A stretch of 64,000 bases of DNA from Arthrobacter sp. zg-Y238 (GTDB lineage Bacteria > Actinomycetota > Actinomycetes > Actinomycetales > Micrococcaceae), in the NCBI RefSeq assembly GCF_024385525.1, contig NZ_JANFLU010000011.1, positions 62,001-126,000 of the forward strand. Reading direction: 5' to 3'. Shown here piece by piece: positions 9,659 through 20,040 of this stretch. Under the pieces are notes generated by a model that saw only the letters and a program-made list of their open reading frames with translations, was not told the origin of the DNA and searched no databases. The position numbers and the translations under genes are program-made. The first letter of the stretch is position 1, and each line of letters begins with the position of its first letter.

Positions 9659-12083
9659 GTGCCGGGCTACCCTCCACTATTTCCACGTCCATAATCCGAT
9701 GTACTGACACTGTGCGTTCGACGTCGCTGCGCGGGTCATAGACCCGGACCCTGCCGTCGCTCACTGACAGGGGAACGAAAATCTCCTGCCGCTGATTCCC
9801 CTGGGCATCCACCACGCCCATCCGCACCGAACTCTTGGTGCGGATGGCCTTGCGCAGGGTTTCCAGGCTGACCAGGGACTGGCTCTCGCCGGCGTGTGGG
9901 ACGGGCCCTCCGCCGCGCAGCGCGGCAAGCTGCCGGTCCAGGTCCTCGTCCGTAAGTTCCCACGGGTTCAACCGGGCCCGAGAGGAGGACGGTGCCGGCA
10001 CCGGGACCATCCGGTGGGAGCCAACCGGTTTGCGCGCCGGGCCTTCCAGCGCCGGCGGATAGCCGAGCTCCCGAAGGGAAAAGGTGAGTTCCTTGGCGGG
10101 CACGTTGGCTGCGACCACCGTCGGGGCCAACCGCACCAGGCCGAGTGAAGCGGTCCGAGGGTCCGCCAGCAGGGCGTTCAACCCGGCCTCGTCATCACTG
10201 CGCAGATACGATCCGGCCGCACCCACCCGCAGCCGGCCGTACCGGGCTGCGGTGTCCTCCACCAGGTAGCGCAGCGGCTGGGGGACCTCCGTTGCGGAAT
10301 GCTGGTGCAGGAAGGCGAGGATGCCGTCGGCGTCGTGCCCTTCATCCAGTGCCCGCCGGATGGACTCGGCCGAGAACCGGTAGATCGTTGCCGGTCCCTG
10401 GCCTTCCGCCGTGGAAATCAGGGCCAGCTCCCGGGCGACGTCGGGCTCCAGGTACCCGGGCGCCACCGCCGTGAGGTCAGCCTGCAGGAGGAAGGAATTC
10501 AAGGGCGCAGGCAGCGCGTCACGCAGCACCGAAGTGGCACGGGAATAGTCGCTGCCGGCAACGGCCGAGCCCAGCACCGTCAACGCCCCTGAACCGAGCA
10601 GCCCCAGCTGGGCGGCCTCCTTCAGGATGCCCGGCACCAGCCGGGCAAAACGCCGCTGCAGCCGCGGCTGGTGCCAGGTCAGGGCACTGATGAGGTCCTC
10701 GGTTTCGAAGGCACCGACAGTCTCGTTTTCGCCGGCGCCCTCGACGTCGGAGAGCAGGGCAAGCATTTCCAGGGCCCGACGGCGGACCACAGGGGCGTCC
10801 GGACGGGAAACTTCGGCGGCCAGCGCGTTCACTGCTCCGCCTGCCGGCAGGGGGGCGCCCACCAGGGACGGTGCGCGGTCCGCGTCCAGCCAGGCTTCCA
10901 CCAATCGGCGCCACTGATCTTCACGGTTCTGGGTGAGCCAGGTTCCCTCGGTGGCGCCCCAGCGTGAGGTTGCAGCATCCAAGGTGATCAGCCCGGCCAG
11001 AGCAGCCAGCTCCAGCAGCCAGGACGTAGCGGCACCGTCCAGCCGCAGGGACTCGGAGAGGCGGCGTACTTCGCGCACGCCGACGCCCCCGGAACGCAGC
11101 GTCCCGATCGGATTTTCAGCTGCAAGCGCCAGCAGTTCCGTAACCAGCCGCAGGGTTTCGGCCACCGCTCCAAACGCGGCGTTGTCCCGGAGGTTGCGGG
11201 CGACGTTACGCGGAACCGGCCGGGGTGCCTCCAGCTGGAAGTCAGAGACGATTACATGGCCACGGGACGCCTGGCCCACCGGCCGCGGAAGTTCCACGTG
11301 AAGCGCATCCAAGGGGACCAGGAGGCCGCGGGCCACGAGCCACTCCACCGGGGTGGGGGAGGGGTTGTCCAGGACGGCGCGTCCCAGGGCGGCCTTCTTG
11401 GGGATGGTGCCCACCGGCGAATACTTGAACCGGCGAAGCAACTCTGTTGTCTGCGGCGGAGCGCCCTCCATAAGCGTCGCCCAGCCTGCAGGATCAGAGA
11501 CCAGATGATGCAGGGAATGGGCGGCGGTGGCAGGGGTGTCGGCCTTCTCTATGGGCAGTCCGCTGCTGCGCAGCCCCTCGACAATGCCCACCAGGCGTTG
11601 CCCGAACTCCGGATGCTGAGCCGCCAGGGTGGAGTACGGCCTGCCCAGCCCGGCGGGGTAGGCTCCCAGCGCCTCGCCAAGGACCGAGACGGGCAGATAG
11701 AACCGGCGCGACGCGTCAGCCTTCGGTGCTCCGGGGTGCGGCTTGGCCCGCCGAAGCAGGGCCAGGGAATGCAGATGGCCCAGGATCGCATCGAGGGATT
11801 TGATGGTTGAGCCCGAGATTGCCGTTTTCAGCCATGAAGCGGTGGTGCTGAGCTGGGAATCTTCGTTGGTGGTCAGGTCCACCGCTTCCAGGACCTGCAG
11901 CTGCGGTGCCGTCAGTTTCTCGAGGATCCGCTGGACGCTGACACGTGTGGAAGCGCGTGCAGCCAGGGCCTGGAAATCCGGGACGGCAGGGAGCGCCAGA
12001 TCGGGCCGGGCCGTGAGCAATTCACGCAGTTGGTCATCACTGCGTGCGGCTAAATCTTCGGCCAGAGCTCGAATCGCGGACAT
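9651..12083 (-). CDS. Helicase-associated protein with XPB/Ssl2-type N-terminal domain
   Basis: A large soluble protein of about 810 residues, rich in Leu/Ala helices, with no catalytic motif that I can see. It matches the actinobacterial helicase-associated proteins (XPB/Ssl2-like N-terminal family) always encoded before the XPB-like helicase. The C-terminal part (LRKAIRTKSSVRMGVVD, then VYDPRSDVERTVSVHRI) resembles a WYL-like beta module. I start at ATG 12081-12083, three codons into the open frame. The eight-base overlap with the helicase gene suggests a complex. A loading or regulatory subunit role is inference. Confidence 0.85.
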   Translation of the reverse strand: MSAIRALAEDLAARSDDQLRELLTARPDLALPAVPDFQALAARASTRVSVQRILEKLTAPQLQVLEAVDLTTNEDSQLSTTASWLKTAISGSTIKSLDAILGHLHSLALLRRAKPHPGAPKADASRRFYLPVSVLGEALGAYPAGLGRPYSTLAAQHPEFGQRLVGIVEGLRSSGLPIEKADTPATAAHSLHHLVSDPAGWATLMEGAPPQTTELLRRFKYSPVGTIPKKAALGRAVLDNPSPTPVEWLVARGLLVPLDALHVELPRPVGQASRGHVIVSDFQLEAPRPVPRNVARNLRDNAAFGAVAETLRLVTELLALAAENPIGTLRSGGVGVREVRRLSESLRLDGAATSWLLELAALAGLITLDAATSRWGATEGTWLTQNREDQWRRLVEAWLDADRAPSLVGAPLPAGGAVNALAAEVSRPDAPVVRRRALEMLALLSDVEGAGENETVGAFETEDLISALTWHQPRLQRRFARLVPGILKEAAQLGLLGSGALTVLGSAVAGSDYSRATSVLRDALPAPLNSFLLQADLTAVAPGYLEPDVARELALISTAEGQGPATIYRFSAESIRRALDEGHDADGILAFLHQHSATEVPQPLRYLVEDTAARYGRLRVGAAGSYLRSDDEAGLNALLADPRTASLGLVRLAPTVVAANVPAKELTFSLRELGYPPALEGPARKPVGSHRMVPVPAPSSSRARLNPWELTDEDLDRQLAALRGGGPVPHAGESQSLVSLETLRKAIRTKSSVRMGVVDAQGNQRQEIFVPLSVSDGRVRVYDPRSDVERTVSVHRIMDVEIVEGSPAHG

Positions 12084-12122
12084 CAAAACCACGTTACCTG
12101 AGTGGGGAGAAAAACGGACCGA

Positions 12123-12434
12123 TCAGCCCCGGCGCCGGCGCCTGATTCCGTCGATCACCAGGCCCGCCATAAGCAGGAACGCGAGGGGGAGCGCGTAGAG
12201 GGAAGCCGCCACCAGCCAAGGCGCCACTGCCTCGCCCCCGAGGGAAAGGATCAGTACCGCAGCGAGCGTGCCCAGTCCGAACAGGGCCAGCACGGCCGCA
12301 AGTAGGGTGGCAAACCAGCGGAGCGGTGATTTGCGGGGAGGAACTCGGGGATCCGGCGGGGTGTGGGGTGCCGACATCTGCTTCTCTGCGCTTGCCGCGG
12401 GGACCCGGACCTTCTCCGGTGGGGTGTTGCTCAT
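12123..12434 (-). CDS. Small membrane protein, two helices
   Basis: A 103-residue protein with a Pro-rich cytoplasmic N-terminus, two transmembrane helices (about WFATLLAAVLALFGLGTLAA and APWLVAASLYALPLAFLLMA) and a very basic tail (RRRRRG). I do not recognise a named family. The ATG at 12432-12434 fits better than the upstream frame. It sits next to the helicase-associated gene on the same strand. Confidence 0.7.
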   Translation of the reverse strand: MSNTPPEKVRVPAASAEKQMSAPHTPPDPRVPPRKSPLRWFATLLAAVLALFGLGTLAAVLILSLGGEAVAPWLVAASLYALPLAFLLMAGLVIDGIRRRRRG

Positions 12435-12645
12435 GTTAATTAACGCTAACAGCGGAAAACCGCGGGACAAAGGGGAGGCCTTGGTGCCCCATTCCCTTGT
12501 CGGGATATTCTAAAGGGAACAGACTTCCCCGTAGTATCTCCAAAGGTACTCCGGCGCCGCTTCGGGCCTGGCGGGCCAATGCGGGTCACGTCCATTCCTG
12601 CGGCAGGTGTCCTGCTGCAATTAAACTAAGAACGAGGTAACCGAA

Positions 12646-13029
12646 GTGCCCATCGGCAAGGTCAAATGGTTCGACACTGGTAAGGGTTTTGGGTTTCTGG
12701 CCACGGACGATGGGCAGGAAGTCTTCCTGCACGCTTCGGCCCTGCCTGCGGGAGTCAGCGAGGTCAAGCCCGGCACCCGCATGGAATTCGGTGTGGCGGA
12801 CGGCCGCCGCGGACCGCAGGCCCTTTCCGCCCGCATTCTGGAGGCCCCGCCGTCGGTAGCCAAGGCCACCCGCAAGGATGCCGAAGACATGGCCGCGATC
12901 ACCGAGGACCTCATCAAGCTGCTGGACGGTATTTCCAACGGACTGCGGCGCGGCCGCTACCCGGATAAGAAGCACGCATCCAAGGTAGCTGCCGTCCTGC
13001 GGGCCGTTGCCGATGATCTGGATATATAA
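12646..13029 (+). CDS. Cold-shock-domain protein with C-terminal extension
   Basis: The 127-residue protein begins with a cold-shock domain (IGKVKWFDTGKGFGFL, then EVFLHASAL) and continues with a helical extension of about 60 residues ending in AAVLRAVADDLDI. This long-tailed Csp type is conserved in Actinobacteria next to DUF3027. The GTG at 12646 is the start. RNA binding is inferred from the domain. The 5' flank (12471-12645) holds no gene. Confidence 0.92.
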   Translation: MPIGKVKWFDTGKGFGFLATDDGQEVFLHASALPAGVSEVKPGTRMEFGVADGRRGPQALSARILEAPPSVAKATRKDAEDMAAITEDLIKLLDGISNGLRRGRYPDKKHASKVAAVLRAVADDLDI

Positions 13030-13044
13030 GGTACGTGCGCTGAA

Positions 13045-13647
13045 GTGACTATGAGACCGGTAACTCCCTCTTCCGACCCGTCCCCTGAACGTGATGCCGA
13101 CGCTGCGGCGGATGCTGCTGCTCCGGCGGTGCGCAAGCGCGCCCCGCGCCGGCCGGGGAAGCCCGACGCTGTGCTCGCGGCTGCCGTGGCCGAAGCCCGC
13201 GCCGGACTGCTGGACGTGGTGTCCGAAGGCGAAGTAGGCAATTACCTGGGTGCAGCGGCCGACGCCGAACGGGTGGTGACGCACCGGTTCTCTTCCCTCC
13301 GTCCCGGCTACCGCGGGTGGTACTGGTACGCCACGGTTGCCCGTATGCCCCGGAGCAAGAAGGTGACAGTCAGCGAGGTGGGGCTGCTCCCCTCGGACGA
13401 AGCGTTGCTGGCTCCCGAGTGGGTGCCCTGGTCCGACCGGCTGCGTCCGGAAGATATTGCGGCCGAACAGGAACAGCAGGAACAGGAACAGCGGGCGCAG
13501 GAACAGGCCGACCAGGAACAGGCCGACCAGGAACAGGCCGATAAGGAACTGGCTGGCCAGGACAACGACGGGCAGCAGGACGAGGCAGGCGAGGACCAGA
13601 CCGGCGAACAGCACGCCGATGAGACAGGTGCGCAGGAGGACGAATAA
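13045..13647 (+). CDS. DUF3027 protein with Gln/Glu-rich repetitive tail
   Basis: The 200-residue protein has a basic N-terminal segment (VRKRAPRRPGKPD), then the DUF3027 core (AAAVAEARAGLLDVV, VTHRFSSLRPGYRGWYWYAT, LLPSDEALLAPEWVPWSDRL). The core ends in a tail of about 60 residues made almost only of Glu, Gln, Ala, Asp. A 15-base unit coding EQADQ is repeated three times at about 13500-13545. Function is unknown. It starts 15 bases after the Csp gene (GTG 13045, or ATG 13051) and is surely in the same operon. Confidence 0.85.
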   Translation: MTMRPVTPSSDPSPERDADAAADAAAPAVRKRAPRRPGKPDAVLAAAVAEARAGLLDVVSEGEVGNYLGAAADAERVVTHRFSSLRPGYRGWYWYATVARMPRSKKVTVSEVGLLPSDEALLAPEWVPWSDRLRPEDIAAEQEQQEQEQRAQEQADQEQADQEQADKELAGQDNDGQQDEAGEDQTGEQHADETGAQEDE

Positions 13648-13701
13648 TCCCGTGACGGTTGCGGCAACAGAGTTCACTATCCCCAAGGGGGCGTTGGACT
13701 G

Positions 13702-14982
13702 ATGTTCCGTTCCCTTCGCATCTTCAACTACCGCATCTGGTTTATCGGTGCCTTGGTGTCGAACATCGGCACCTGGATGCAGCGTACGGCGCAGGACTGG
13801 CTTGTCTATGACATCCTGACCGACCAGGACGCGGCAGCCATGGGAATAGTCATGGCGCTGCAGCTGGGCCCGCAGCTGCTCCTGGCCCCGTGGTCAGGCC
13901 TGATCGCCGACACGTACAACCGCCGCAAGGTCCTCCTGCTCACGCAGGTCAGCATGGGCGCCCTGGGGCTGGCGCTGGGGTTCCTGGTGCTCTCCGGGCA
14001 TGCCGAGCTGTGGCATGTCTACGCCTTCGCGCTGGCTCTCGGCGTGGTGTCCGCCGTGGACGGGCCGGCGCGGCAGGCATTCGTCTCCGAGGTGGTGTCC
14101 GAGCGGGACCTGCCCAACGCCGTCGCCCTTAACAGCGCTTCCTTCAACGGGGCACGGATGATCGGCCCCGCCGTCGCCGGCCTCCTGACCGTGGCCGTGG
14201 GCCCGGGCCTGGTCTTCGTACTCAACGCCGTGACGTTCGGCGCCATGGTCATTGCGCTGCTGAAAATGCGTGCCGGCGAGCTGCGCGTGTTGCCGAAGGC
14301 GCCCCCGGGGAAGGGCCGCATCCGGGCCGGACTTGCCTACGTGCGGCACCGGCCGGACCTGATCATGGTGATGCTCGCGATCTTCATCGTGGGGACCTTC
14401 GGCATGAACTTCGCTATCTACATAGCAGCCATGGCACGTACCGAGTTCGGCCGGGACGCCGGCATTTTCGGCGTCCTGAATTCGGTGATGGCCATTGGAT
14501 CCGTTGCCGGCGCGTTGCTGTCCGCCCGGCGGGACCGGCCCCGCCTGCGCTTTGTCTTCGGTGCAGCCGGAGCCTTCGGCCTGGCCTGCATCCTGTCCGC
14601 CGCGGCACCCAGCCTGATCCTGTTCGCCGTCTCGCTGATCCCCGTCGGACTGTTTGCCCTGACCCTGATGACCAGCGCCAACGCATATGTCCAGACCACC
14701 ACGGCCCAGATCATGCGCGGGCGGGTGATGGCCCTGTACTTTGCCATCTTTATGGGCGGCACGCCGCTGGGCGCCCCGGTGGTGGGGTGGGTCTCGAACT
14801 CCTTTGGCCCCCGCTGGAGCCTGGGCGTTGCCGCCGCTTCAGGTCTGCTGGCCGCTGCGATTGGTTTCGTCTGGGCCTGGCGCACCTACGGCATGCGTTT
14901 CCACTATGACCGGAGCCTGCCGCGCAGGCTGAGCATGACCACGGATATTCCGGATAAGCAGCAGGACCCGGACAACGCCTAG
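13702..14982 (+). CDS. MFS transporter of the EntS/MFS_3 exporter type
   Basis: The 426-residue membrane protein has twelve predicted helices. It has the typical start MFRSLRIFNYRIWFIG followed by SNIGTWMQRTAQDWL, motif A-like DTYNRRKVLL, and a polar C-terminus. Relatives include enterobactin exporter EntS and macrolide efflux proteins; the substrate is not predictable. The ATG at 13702 overlaps by one base (TGATG) the stop of a possible 16-codon reading frame starting GTG at 13652. I do not call that small frame a gene. Confidence 0.88.
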   Translation: MFRSLRIFNYRIWFIGALVSNIGTWMQRTAQDWLVYDILTDQDAAAMGIVMALQLGPQLLLAPWSGLIADTYNRRKVLLLTQVSMGALGLALGFLVLSGHAELWHVYAFALALGVVSAVDGPARQAFVSEVVSERDLPNAVALNSASFNGARMIGPAVAGLLTVAVGPGLVFVLNAVTFGAMVIALLKMRAGELRVLPKAPPGKGRIRAGLAYVRHRPDLIMVMLAIFIVGTFGMNFAIYIAAMARTEFGRDAGIFGVLNSVMAIGSVAGALLSARRDRPRLRFVFGAAGAFGLACILSAAAPSLILFAVSLIPVGLFALTLMTSANAYVQTTTAQIMRGRVMALYFAIFMGGTPLGAPVVGWVSNSFGPRWSLGVAAASGLLAAAIGFVWAWRTYGMRFHYDRSLPRRLSMTTDIPDKQQDPDNA

Positions 14983-15009
14983 CGTCCGGGTCCTGCTGCG
15001 GGGCATGGG

Positions 15010-16257
<1,248 letters not shown>

Positions 16258-16354
16258 TTATCGGGCGGTCCGGCGGATAGGCTAACGTGTTGGCGTACAC
16301 CCCCCGGGCAGCGGTGCGTTGCCCTTCTTCCTCCCTTACTAGGAGCGGCCCGTC

Positions 16355-17053
16355 ATGACGGATCTCATTGACACCACTGAGATGTATCTCAGGACCATCC
16401 TGGAACTGGAAGAAGAGAACATTGTTGCCCTCCGTGCACGCATTGCCGAACGGCTGCGGCACTCCGGCCCCACGGTTTCCCAGACCATTGGACGGATGGA
16501 ACGTGACGGGCTCGTAGTTGTTGCCGGAACGCGCCGGCTGGAGCTGACGGAACTGGGCCGGCGCCGGGCCACCGAAGTTATGCGCAAGCACCGCCTGGCC
16601 GAACGGCTCCTTGCCGATGTCATCGGACTTGACTGGGCGTACGTGCACGATGAAGCCTGCCGCTGGGAACACGTGATGAGTGAGCGCGTGGAACGGCGGC
16701 TGTATGAGCTGTTGGGCCGCCCCACGGAATCGCCCTACGGCAATCCCATTCCCGGCCTCGAGGGAATCGGCGGGGTGGCGGCGGAAGTGTTCATCACCGG
16801 CGTCGTCGACCTGGTGTCCACTGTCGCTACGGCCGAGCCGGGGGCCAAGCTTCGGCTGGTCCGGCTGGCGGAACCCATCCAGGTGGAACCCGAACTGCTT
16901 TCCCAACTGGACGAAGCGGGGCTGCGGCCCGGAGCCCAGATCACCGCAGAGGTTGTAGGCGGCTATATTTCCGTTCGCGTTCCGGGCATCGAGGGTGCCT
17001 TGGAACTGCCTATGGAAGTGGCCTCCCACGTCTTTGTTTCTCCTATTGGGTAA
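16355..17053 (+). CDS. DtxR/IdeR-family metal-dependent repressor
   Basis: The 232-residue protein has an N-terminal winged helix (MTDLIDTTEMYLRTILEL, SGPTVSQTIGRMERDGLV), a dimerisation and metal-binding domain with HRLAERLLADVIGL, the Cys-His motif EACRWEHVMSE, and a C-terminal SH3-like/FeoA-like domain. In the family, Fe2+ activates binding to operators of iron uptake genes; an Mn2+-specific MntR role is the alternative. The siderophore protein at the start of the window would be a natural target. Confidence 0.92.
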   Translation: MTDLIDTTEMYLRTILELEEENIVALRARIAERLRHSGPTVSQTIGRMERDGLVVVAGTRRLELTELGRRRATEVMRKHRLAERLLADVIGLDWAYVHDEACRWEHVMSERVERRLYELLGRPTESPYGNPIPGLEGIGGVAAEVFITGVVDLVSTVATAEPGAKLRLVRLAEPIQVEPELLSQLDEAGLRPGAQITAEVVGGYISVRVPGIEGALELPMEVASHVFVSPIG

Positions 17054-17125
17054 CGGAATGGTCACTTTTGTGACATTTACCCTATAGTGAGTTCCGACGC
17101 TGAAACACCATCGTTATCCGGTCCG

Positions 17126-17330
17126 TCCGCCGAGCCCTGCCAGCGGACCGGAGCACCAAACTCGTCCAGGCAGGGGCGGAGGACCCACTTTCCGGCAGCA
17201 ATGCTGCCTTGGGGTGAAGCCTTTCGGGGGCCGGCGGCATTTCCTGCATAGTTGCAGGCGATGCCCCGCCTTTTCCGGAAAGGCCGAGTTTTCTCTACTC
17301 GAATCCGACAGCTAACTTCGCAGGCGATCC
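17126..17330 (+). promoter_or_regulatory. c-di-AMP riboswitch (ydaO-yuaA type) before the M23 peptidase
   Basis: The ydaO consensus blocks appear in order: GCGGAGGACCCA, TTGGGGTGAA, and the 3' block CGAATCCGACAGCTAAC-TTCGCAGGC. AGCCCTGCC pairs with GGCAGGGGC in the first stem. The aptamer ends a few bases before the GAGAGGGA ribosome site, so ligand binding could close the site or a terminator. In Actinobacteria this class is known to sit before cell-wall hydrolases. The boundaries are approximate. Confidence 0.88.
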
Positions 17331-17345
17331 ATGAGAGGGAATAAC

Positions 17346-18110
17346 TTGTCGAAGCATGCTGCTTCGGGCCGACGCCGCGCGTCAGCTCCTATTGCACCTG
17401 CGCGCCCGCGCAACGCCTCACCGTCAGGCCGTCGGCGCGCCGAAACCAAGTCCGTGTCCGTGGGCTGTGCCGCCCAGAAAGTGGCCATTACCGCTGCCAC
17501 GTCGGGCCTGATCCTCACGGCCGCCATGCCCACGCATGCGGCGGCGGACGACCCGGTCCAGCTCGAGCCGGCGGCGATCGACGCGCCCGTCTCGGCGGAC
17601 CCGAACGCTGATATCGGATTCGCCCGGGCCGGGCTGAGCAGCAAATATGACCCGGACGCCAAGCTGGCCTCCATCACCGTTGCCGCCGGCTCGCATGCAG
17701 TCCCTGCCGCGGCGAAGGGCACACTGTCCGCGCCCCTGGACTCTTCTTTGGTGCAGACCTCCGGGTTTGGCCACCGGGTCAGCCCCATTACCGGGGAGCA
17801 CGGCGAGATGCATAACGGGCAGGACTTCGCCGCCGTCTGCGGTACCGCGGTCAACGCTGCGGCATCCGGCACCGTGGTCTTCGCCGGCTGGCATCCCTAC
17901 GGCGGCGGCAACCGCGTGGTGATTGATCACGGCAACGGAGTACAGACGACGTACAACCACCTTTCCAACATTGCCGTCACCATGGGCACCGAAGTCGACC
18001 GCGGATTCCTGGTCGGCGCAAGCGGTACAACCGGTTCCTCAACCGGCTGCCACCTGCATTTCGAGGTCATGGTTAACGGCGAAGTAGTGGACCCGCTGAA
18101 TTGGTTGTAA
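17346..18110 (+). CDS. Secreted M23 metallopeptidase (peptidoglycan endopeptidase)
   Basis: The protein of about 254 residues has an Arg-rich N-terminus, a hydrophobic signal segment (VAITAATSGLILTAAMPTHA) and a C-terminal M23/LytM domain. Its zinc ligands are visible in MHNGQDFAA (HxxxD) and HLHFEV. It should cut peptide cross-links in the cell wall outside the membrane. I choose TTG 17346, five bases after GAGAGGGA, because the paralogous leader at 18421 has the same spacing. The in-frame ATG 17331 overlaps the end of the riboswitch. Confidence 0.9.
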   Translation: MSKHAASGRRRASAPIAPARPRNASPSGRRRAETKSVSVGCAAQKVAITAATSGLILTAAMPTHAAADDPVQLEPAAIDAPVSADPNADIGFARAGLSSKYDPDAKLASITVAAGSHAVPAAAKGTLSAPLDSSLVQTSGFGHRVSPITGEHGEMHNGQDFAAVCGTAVNAAASGTVVFAGWHPYGGGNRVVIDHGNGVQTTYNHLSNIAVTMGTEVDRGFLVGASGTTGSSTGCHLHFEVMVNGEVVDPLNWL

Positions 18111-18117
18111 GCGCGTA

Positions 18118-18143
18118 ATTCAATTGGTTGTAACCAGTTGAAT
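18118..18143 (+). terminator. Hairpin after the M23 gene
   Basis: ATTCAATTGGTT pairs with AACCAGTTGAAT across a two-base loop (one wobble pair). It lies eight bases after the stop. There is no long T-run, so it may be a weak terminator or an RNA-stabilising hairpin. AATTGGTTGTAA also repeats the last codons of the gene, suggesting a small local duplication. Confidence 0.5.
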
Positions 18144-18235
18144 ATCATTTCGTGATCGGAACGTGACATACCTCAAATGTTGCTGTACGCTCATCCTCGT
18201 GCCCGATTCGCCAAAGGTGGGGCACCTTCGAACAG

Positions 18236-18404
18236 ATCGCCTAGCTCTGCCACTGTTTGAAGTCCGTTCGCAGAATCGCATGGCAGAGGCGGGGGAACCA
18301 ATTTCGGGTTTCGAAAGAAACCCTTGGGGTTAAGTTGCAAAAGGCCATTGGCCGGGCAACCGGGTGACTCCCATCCGAATCCGACAGCTCACCTCGTAGG
18401 CAAT
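18236..18404 (+). promoter_or_regulatory. c-di-AMP riboswitch (ydaO-yuaA type) before the NlpC/P60 pair
   Basis: A close match to the ydaO aptamer: GCGGGGGAACCA, CTTGGGGTTAAG, GGCCGGGCAACC, and CGAATCCGACAGCTCACCTCG then TAGGC. The CTAGCTCTGCCA arm pairs with TGGCAGAGGCGG. The 3' end abuts the GGGAGAGG ribosome site of the GTG at 18421, suggesting control of translation start or of readthrough. This is the second such element within 1.3 kb. The boundaries are approximate. Confidence 0.92.
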
Positions 18405-18420
18405 TGGGAGAGGCAAACTT

Positions 18421-19218
18421 GTGTCATCACACGCTCATGGCCGCCGTCGCGCTGCCACCGTACAGACCAACCCGATTACTGCACTTTCCAAGGCAGTCAG
18501 CAGCAACGCCGGAACCGTAGGCCGCCAGGCCGCCGTCGTAGTTGCAGCGTCCGGCCTCGTGCTGGCTGCCGGACTTCCTGCACAGGCTTCTTCCGTTAGC
18601 ACGGACCGCCAGGCACTCGCAGCAACCCCCCTGAACATCGTGGCCGGCAGCGTTACCGCTCCCGCCAACGCACCGTTCGAGCTTCCCCTGGTTGCCCCCA
18701 GCTCCACCTCGGGCGCCGAATACCGCGCACAGGTTGCAGCCGAAGAGGCCGCAGCCCAGGCAGCCGAAGAGCTGGCAGCCTCGCAGGCCGCAGCAACCCA
18801 GGCAGCAGCCACCAAGAATGCCGCAGCCGCCCGCACCGCCCCGGCAGCCTCCGGCCCCGCCGTAGTGGCAGCTTCCTCCACCTCGGCAGCTGTCGAAGCT
18901 CCGGCTTCCGGCAACGTCGCGGCCGGCCTGGTTGCCTCCGCCTACGGCCAGATCGGTGTGGCGCAGGATTGCACCGCCATGGTCGAGAACGCACTGCGCT
19001 CCGTCGGCAAGTCCGTCGGCGACCTGGCCCCCGGCCAGTTCTTCCAGTTCGGTTCCGTAGTTTCCACTCCGGCTCCCGGCGACCTCGTGATCACCGGCGG
19101 CCACGTCGCGATCTACGTTGGCAACGGCCAGGTAGTCAGTGGTGGCCTCAACGGCATGAACACCGGCCTGCACGCACTCTCCGATCTGCCGGGCGCCAGC
19201 TTCGTCCGCGTCAGCTAA
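18421..19218 (+). CDS. Secreted NlpC/P60-type cell-wall hydrolase
   Basis: The 265-residue exported protein has a signal region (AGTVGRQAAVVVAASGLVLA to LPAQASS), an Ala/Glu-rich helical linker (EEAAAQAAEELAASQAAA), and a C-terminal NlpC/P60 domain. The catalytic Cys is in AQDCTAMV and the His in TGGHVAIYVGNGQVVSGG. Such enzymes cleave peptidoglycan stem peptides. The domain is compact compared with classical RipA-type domains. The start is GTG behind GGGAGAGG, controlled by the c-di-AMP riboswitch just upstream. It is co-transcribed with the paralogue that follows. Confidence 0.9.
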   Translation: MSSHAHGRRRAATVQTNPITALSKAVSSNAGTVGRQAAVVVAASGLVLAAGLPAQASSVSTDRQALAATPLNIVAGSVTAPANAPFELPLVAPSSTSGAEYRAQVAAEEAAAQAAEELAASQAAATQAAATKNAAAARTAPAASGPAVVAASSTSAAVEAPASGNVAAGLVASAYGQIGVAQDCTAMVENALRSVGKSVGDLAPGQFFQFGSVVSTPAPGDLVITGGHVAIYVGNGQVVSGGLNGMNTGLHALSDLPGASFVRVS

Positions 19219-19236
19219 GCCCGGTTTCGAGACAGC

Positions 19237-20019
19237 ATGACTTCGACAATTGAGCGCGCCCGCCACCGGGCGCCGGTGGAACGCACCACCACGCTGAACG
19301 CCCTTGCCGGCGCCGTCAGTGCCAACGCCGGAACGGTGGGCCGCCAGGCCGCCGTGATCGCGGCGGCCTCCGGGCTGGTACTGACCACCGGTGTCGCGGC
19401 CAATGCCTCCGGGGCAGACGCCATGCGCGACGTCCAGACAAGCACCCTGGATCTTTCCTCGGTCAAGACCCTCCAGGTCTCCGGAAATGCGCCGGTTTCG
19501 TTCGAACGGGACAGCATTGCCGGAACCACTCCGGCTCCCGTGGCCGAACCGGTAGCTCCGGTTGCCGAAGCACCTGCACCGGCTGCCGTGGCTGCGGACA
19601 CGCGTGCCCCTGCCAAGGCGGTTCCTGCTGCTCAGGCCACAACCCTCAGCACGCCGGCCCCCGTTCAGCCGACGCAGAGCGCGCCTTCCGGTGTGGCATC
19701 CACCATTGCAGCAGCTGCCTACGCGCAGCTGGGCATCGGCCAGGACTGCACCCGGCTGGTTACCAATGCACTGGCGGCGGCCGGAATCAACCACCACGGC
19801 TGGCCTGCAAGCTACCTCTCCCTTGGACGGACGGTGAGCGCAGCTGAGGCCATCCCCGGTGACCTTATCTACTACGCAGACGGCGGGATGGGCATGGCCC
19901 ACATCGCCGTGTACGTGGGCGGCGGCCAGGCCGTGCACGGCGGATTCAACGGTGGATCCACCGTTGTGGCGCCGGCCGAGCTCGGCTCCGGCGGCGTCTA
20001 CATCCGCGTAGGCGGCTAA
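19237..20019 (+). CDS. Second secreted NlpC/P60-type hydrolase, tandem paralogue
   Basis: The 260-residue protein has the same layout as its upstream neighbour: the shared N-terminal motif NAGTVGRQAAVIAAASGLVL, a Pro/Ala-rich linker of about 100 residues, and an NlpC/P60 domain with the Cys in GQDCTRLV and the His in MAHIAVYVGGGQAVHGG. It starts 18 bases after the first gene and has no riboswitch of its own, so it should depend on the upstream one. The strong terminator at 20041 ends the unit. It is clearly a tandem duplicate with a diverged linker. Confidence 0.9.
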   Translation: MTSTIERARHRAPVERTTTLNALAGAVSANAGTVGRQAAVIAAASGLVLTTGVAANASGADAMRDVQTSTLDLSSVKTLQVSGNAPVSFERDSIAGTTPAPVAEPVAPVAEAPAPAAVAADTRAPAKAVPAAQATTLSTPAPVQPTQSAPSGVASTIAAAAYAQLGIGQDCTRLVTNALAAAGINHHGWPASYLSLGRTVSAAEAIPGDLIYYADGGMGMAHIAVYVGGGQAVHGGFNGGSTVVAPAELGSGGVYIRVGG

Positions 20020-20040
20020 GCAGCCCCCGGCACAGCATTC

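Noticed and set aside
13652-13702. A 16-codon frame (GTG start) ending one base into the MFS start, possible leader peptide
   Set aside because: No clear ribosome site and no regulatory codon pattern; the overlap may be chance.
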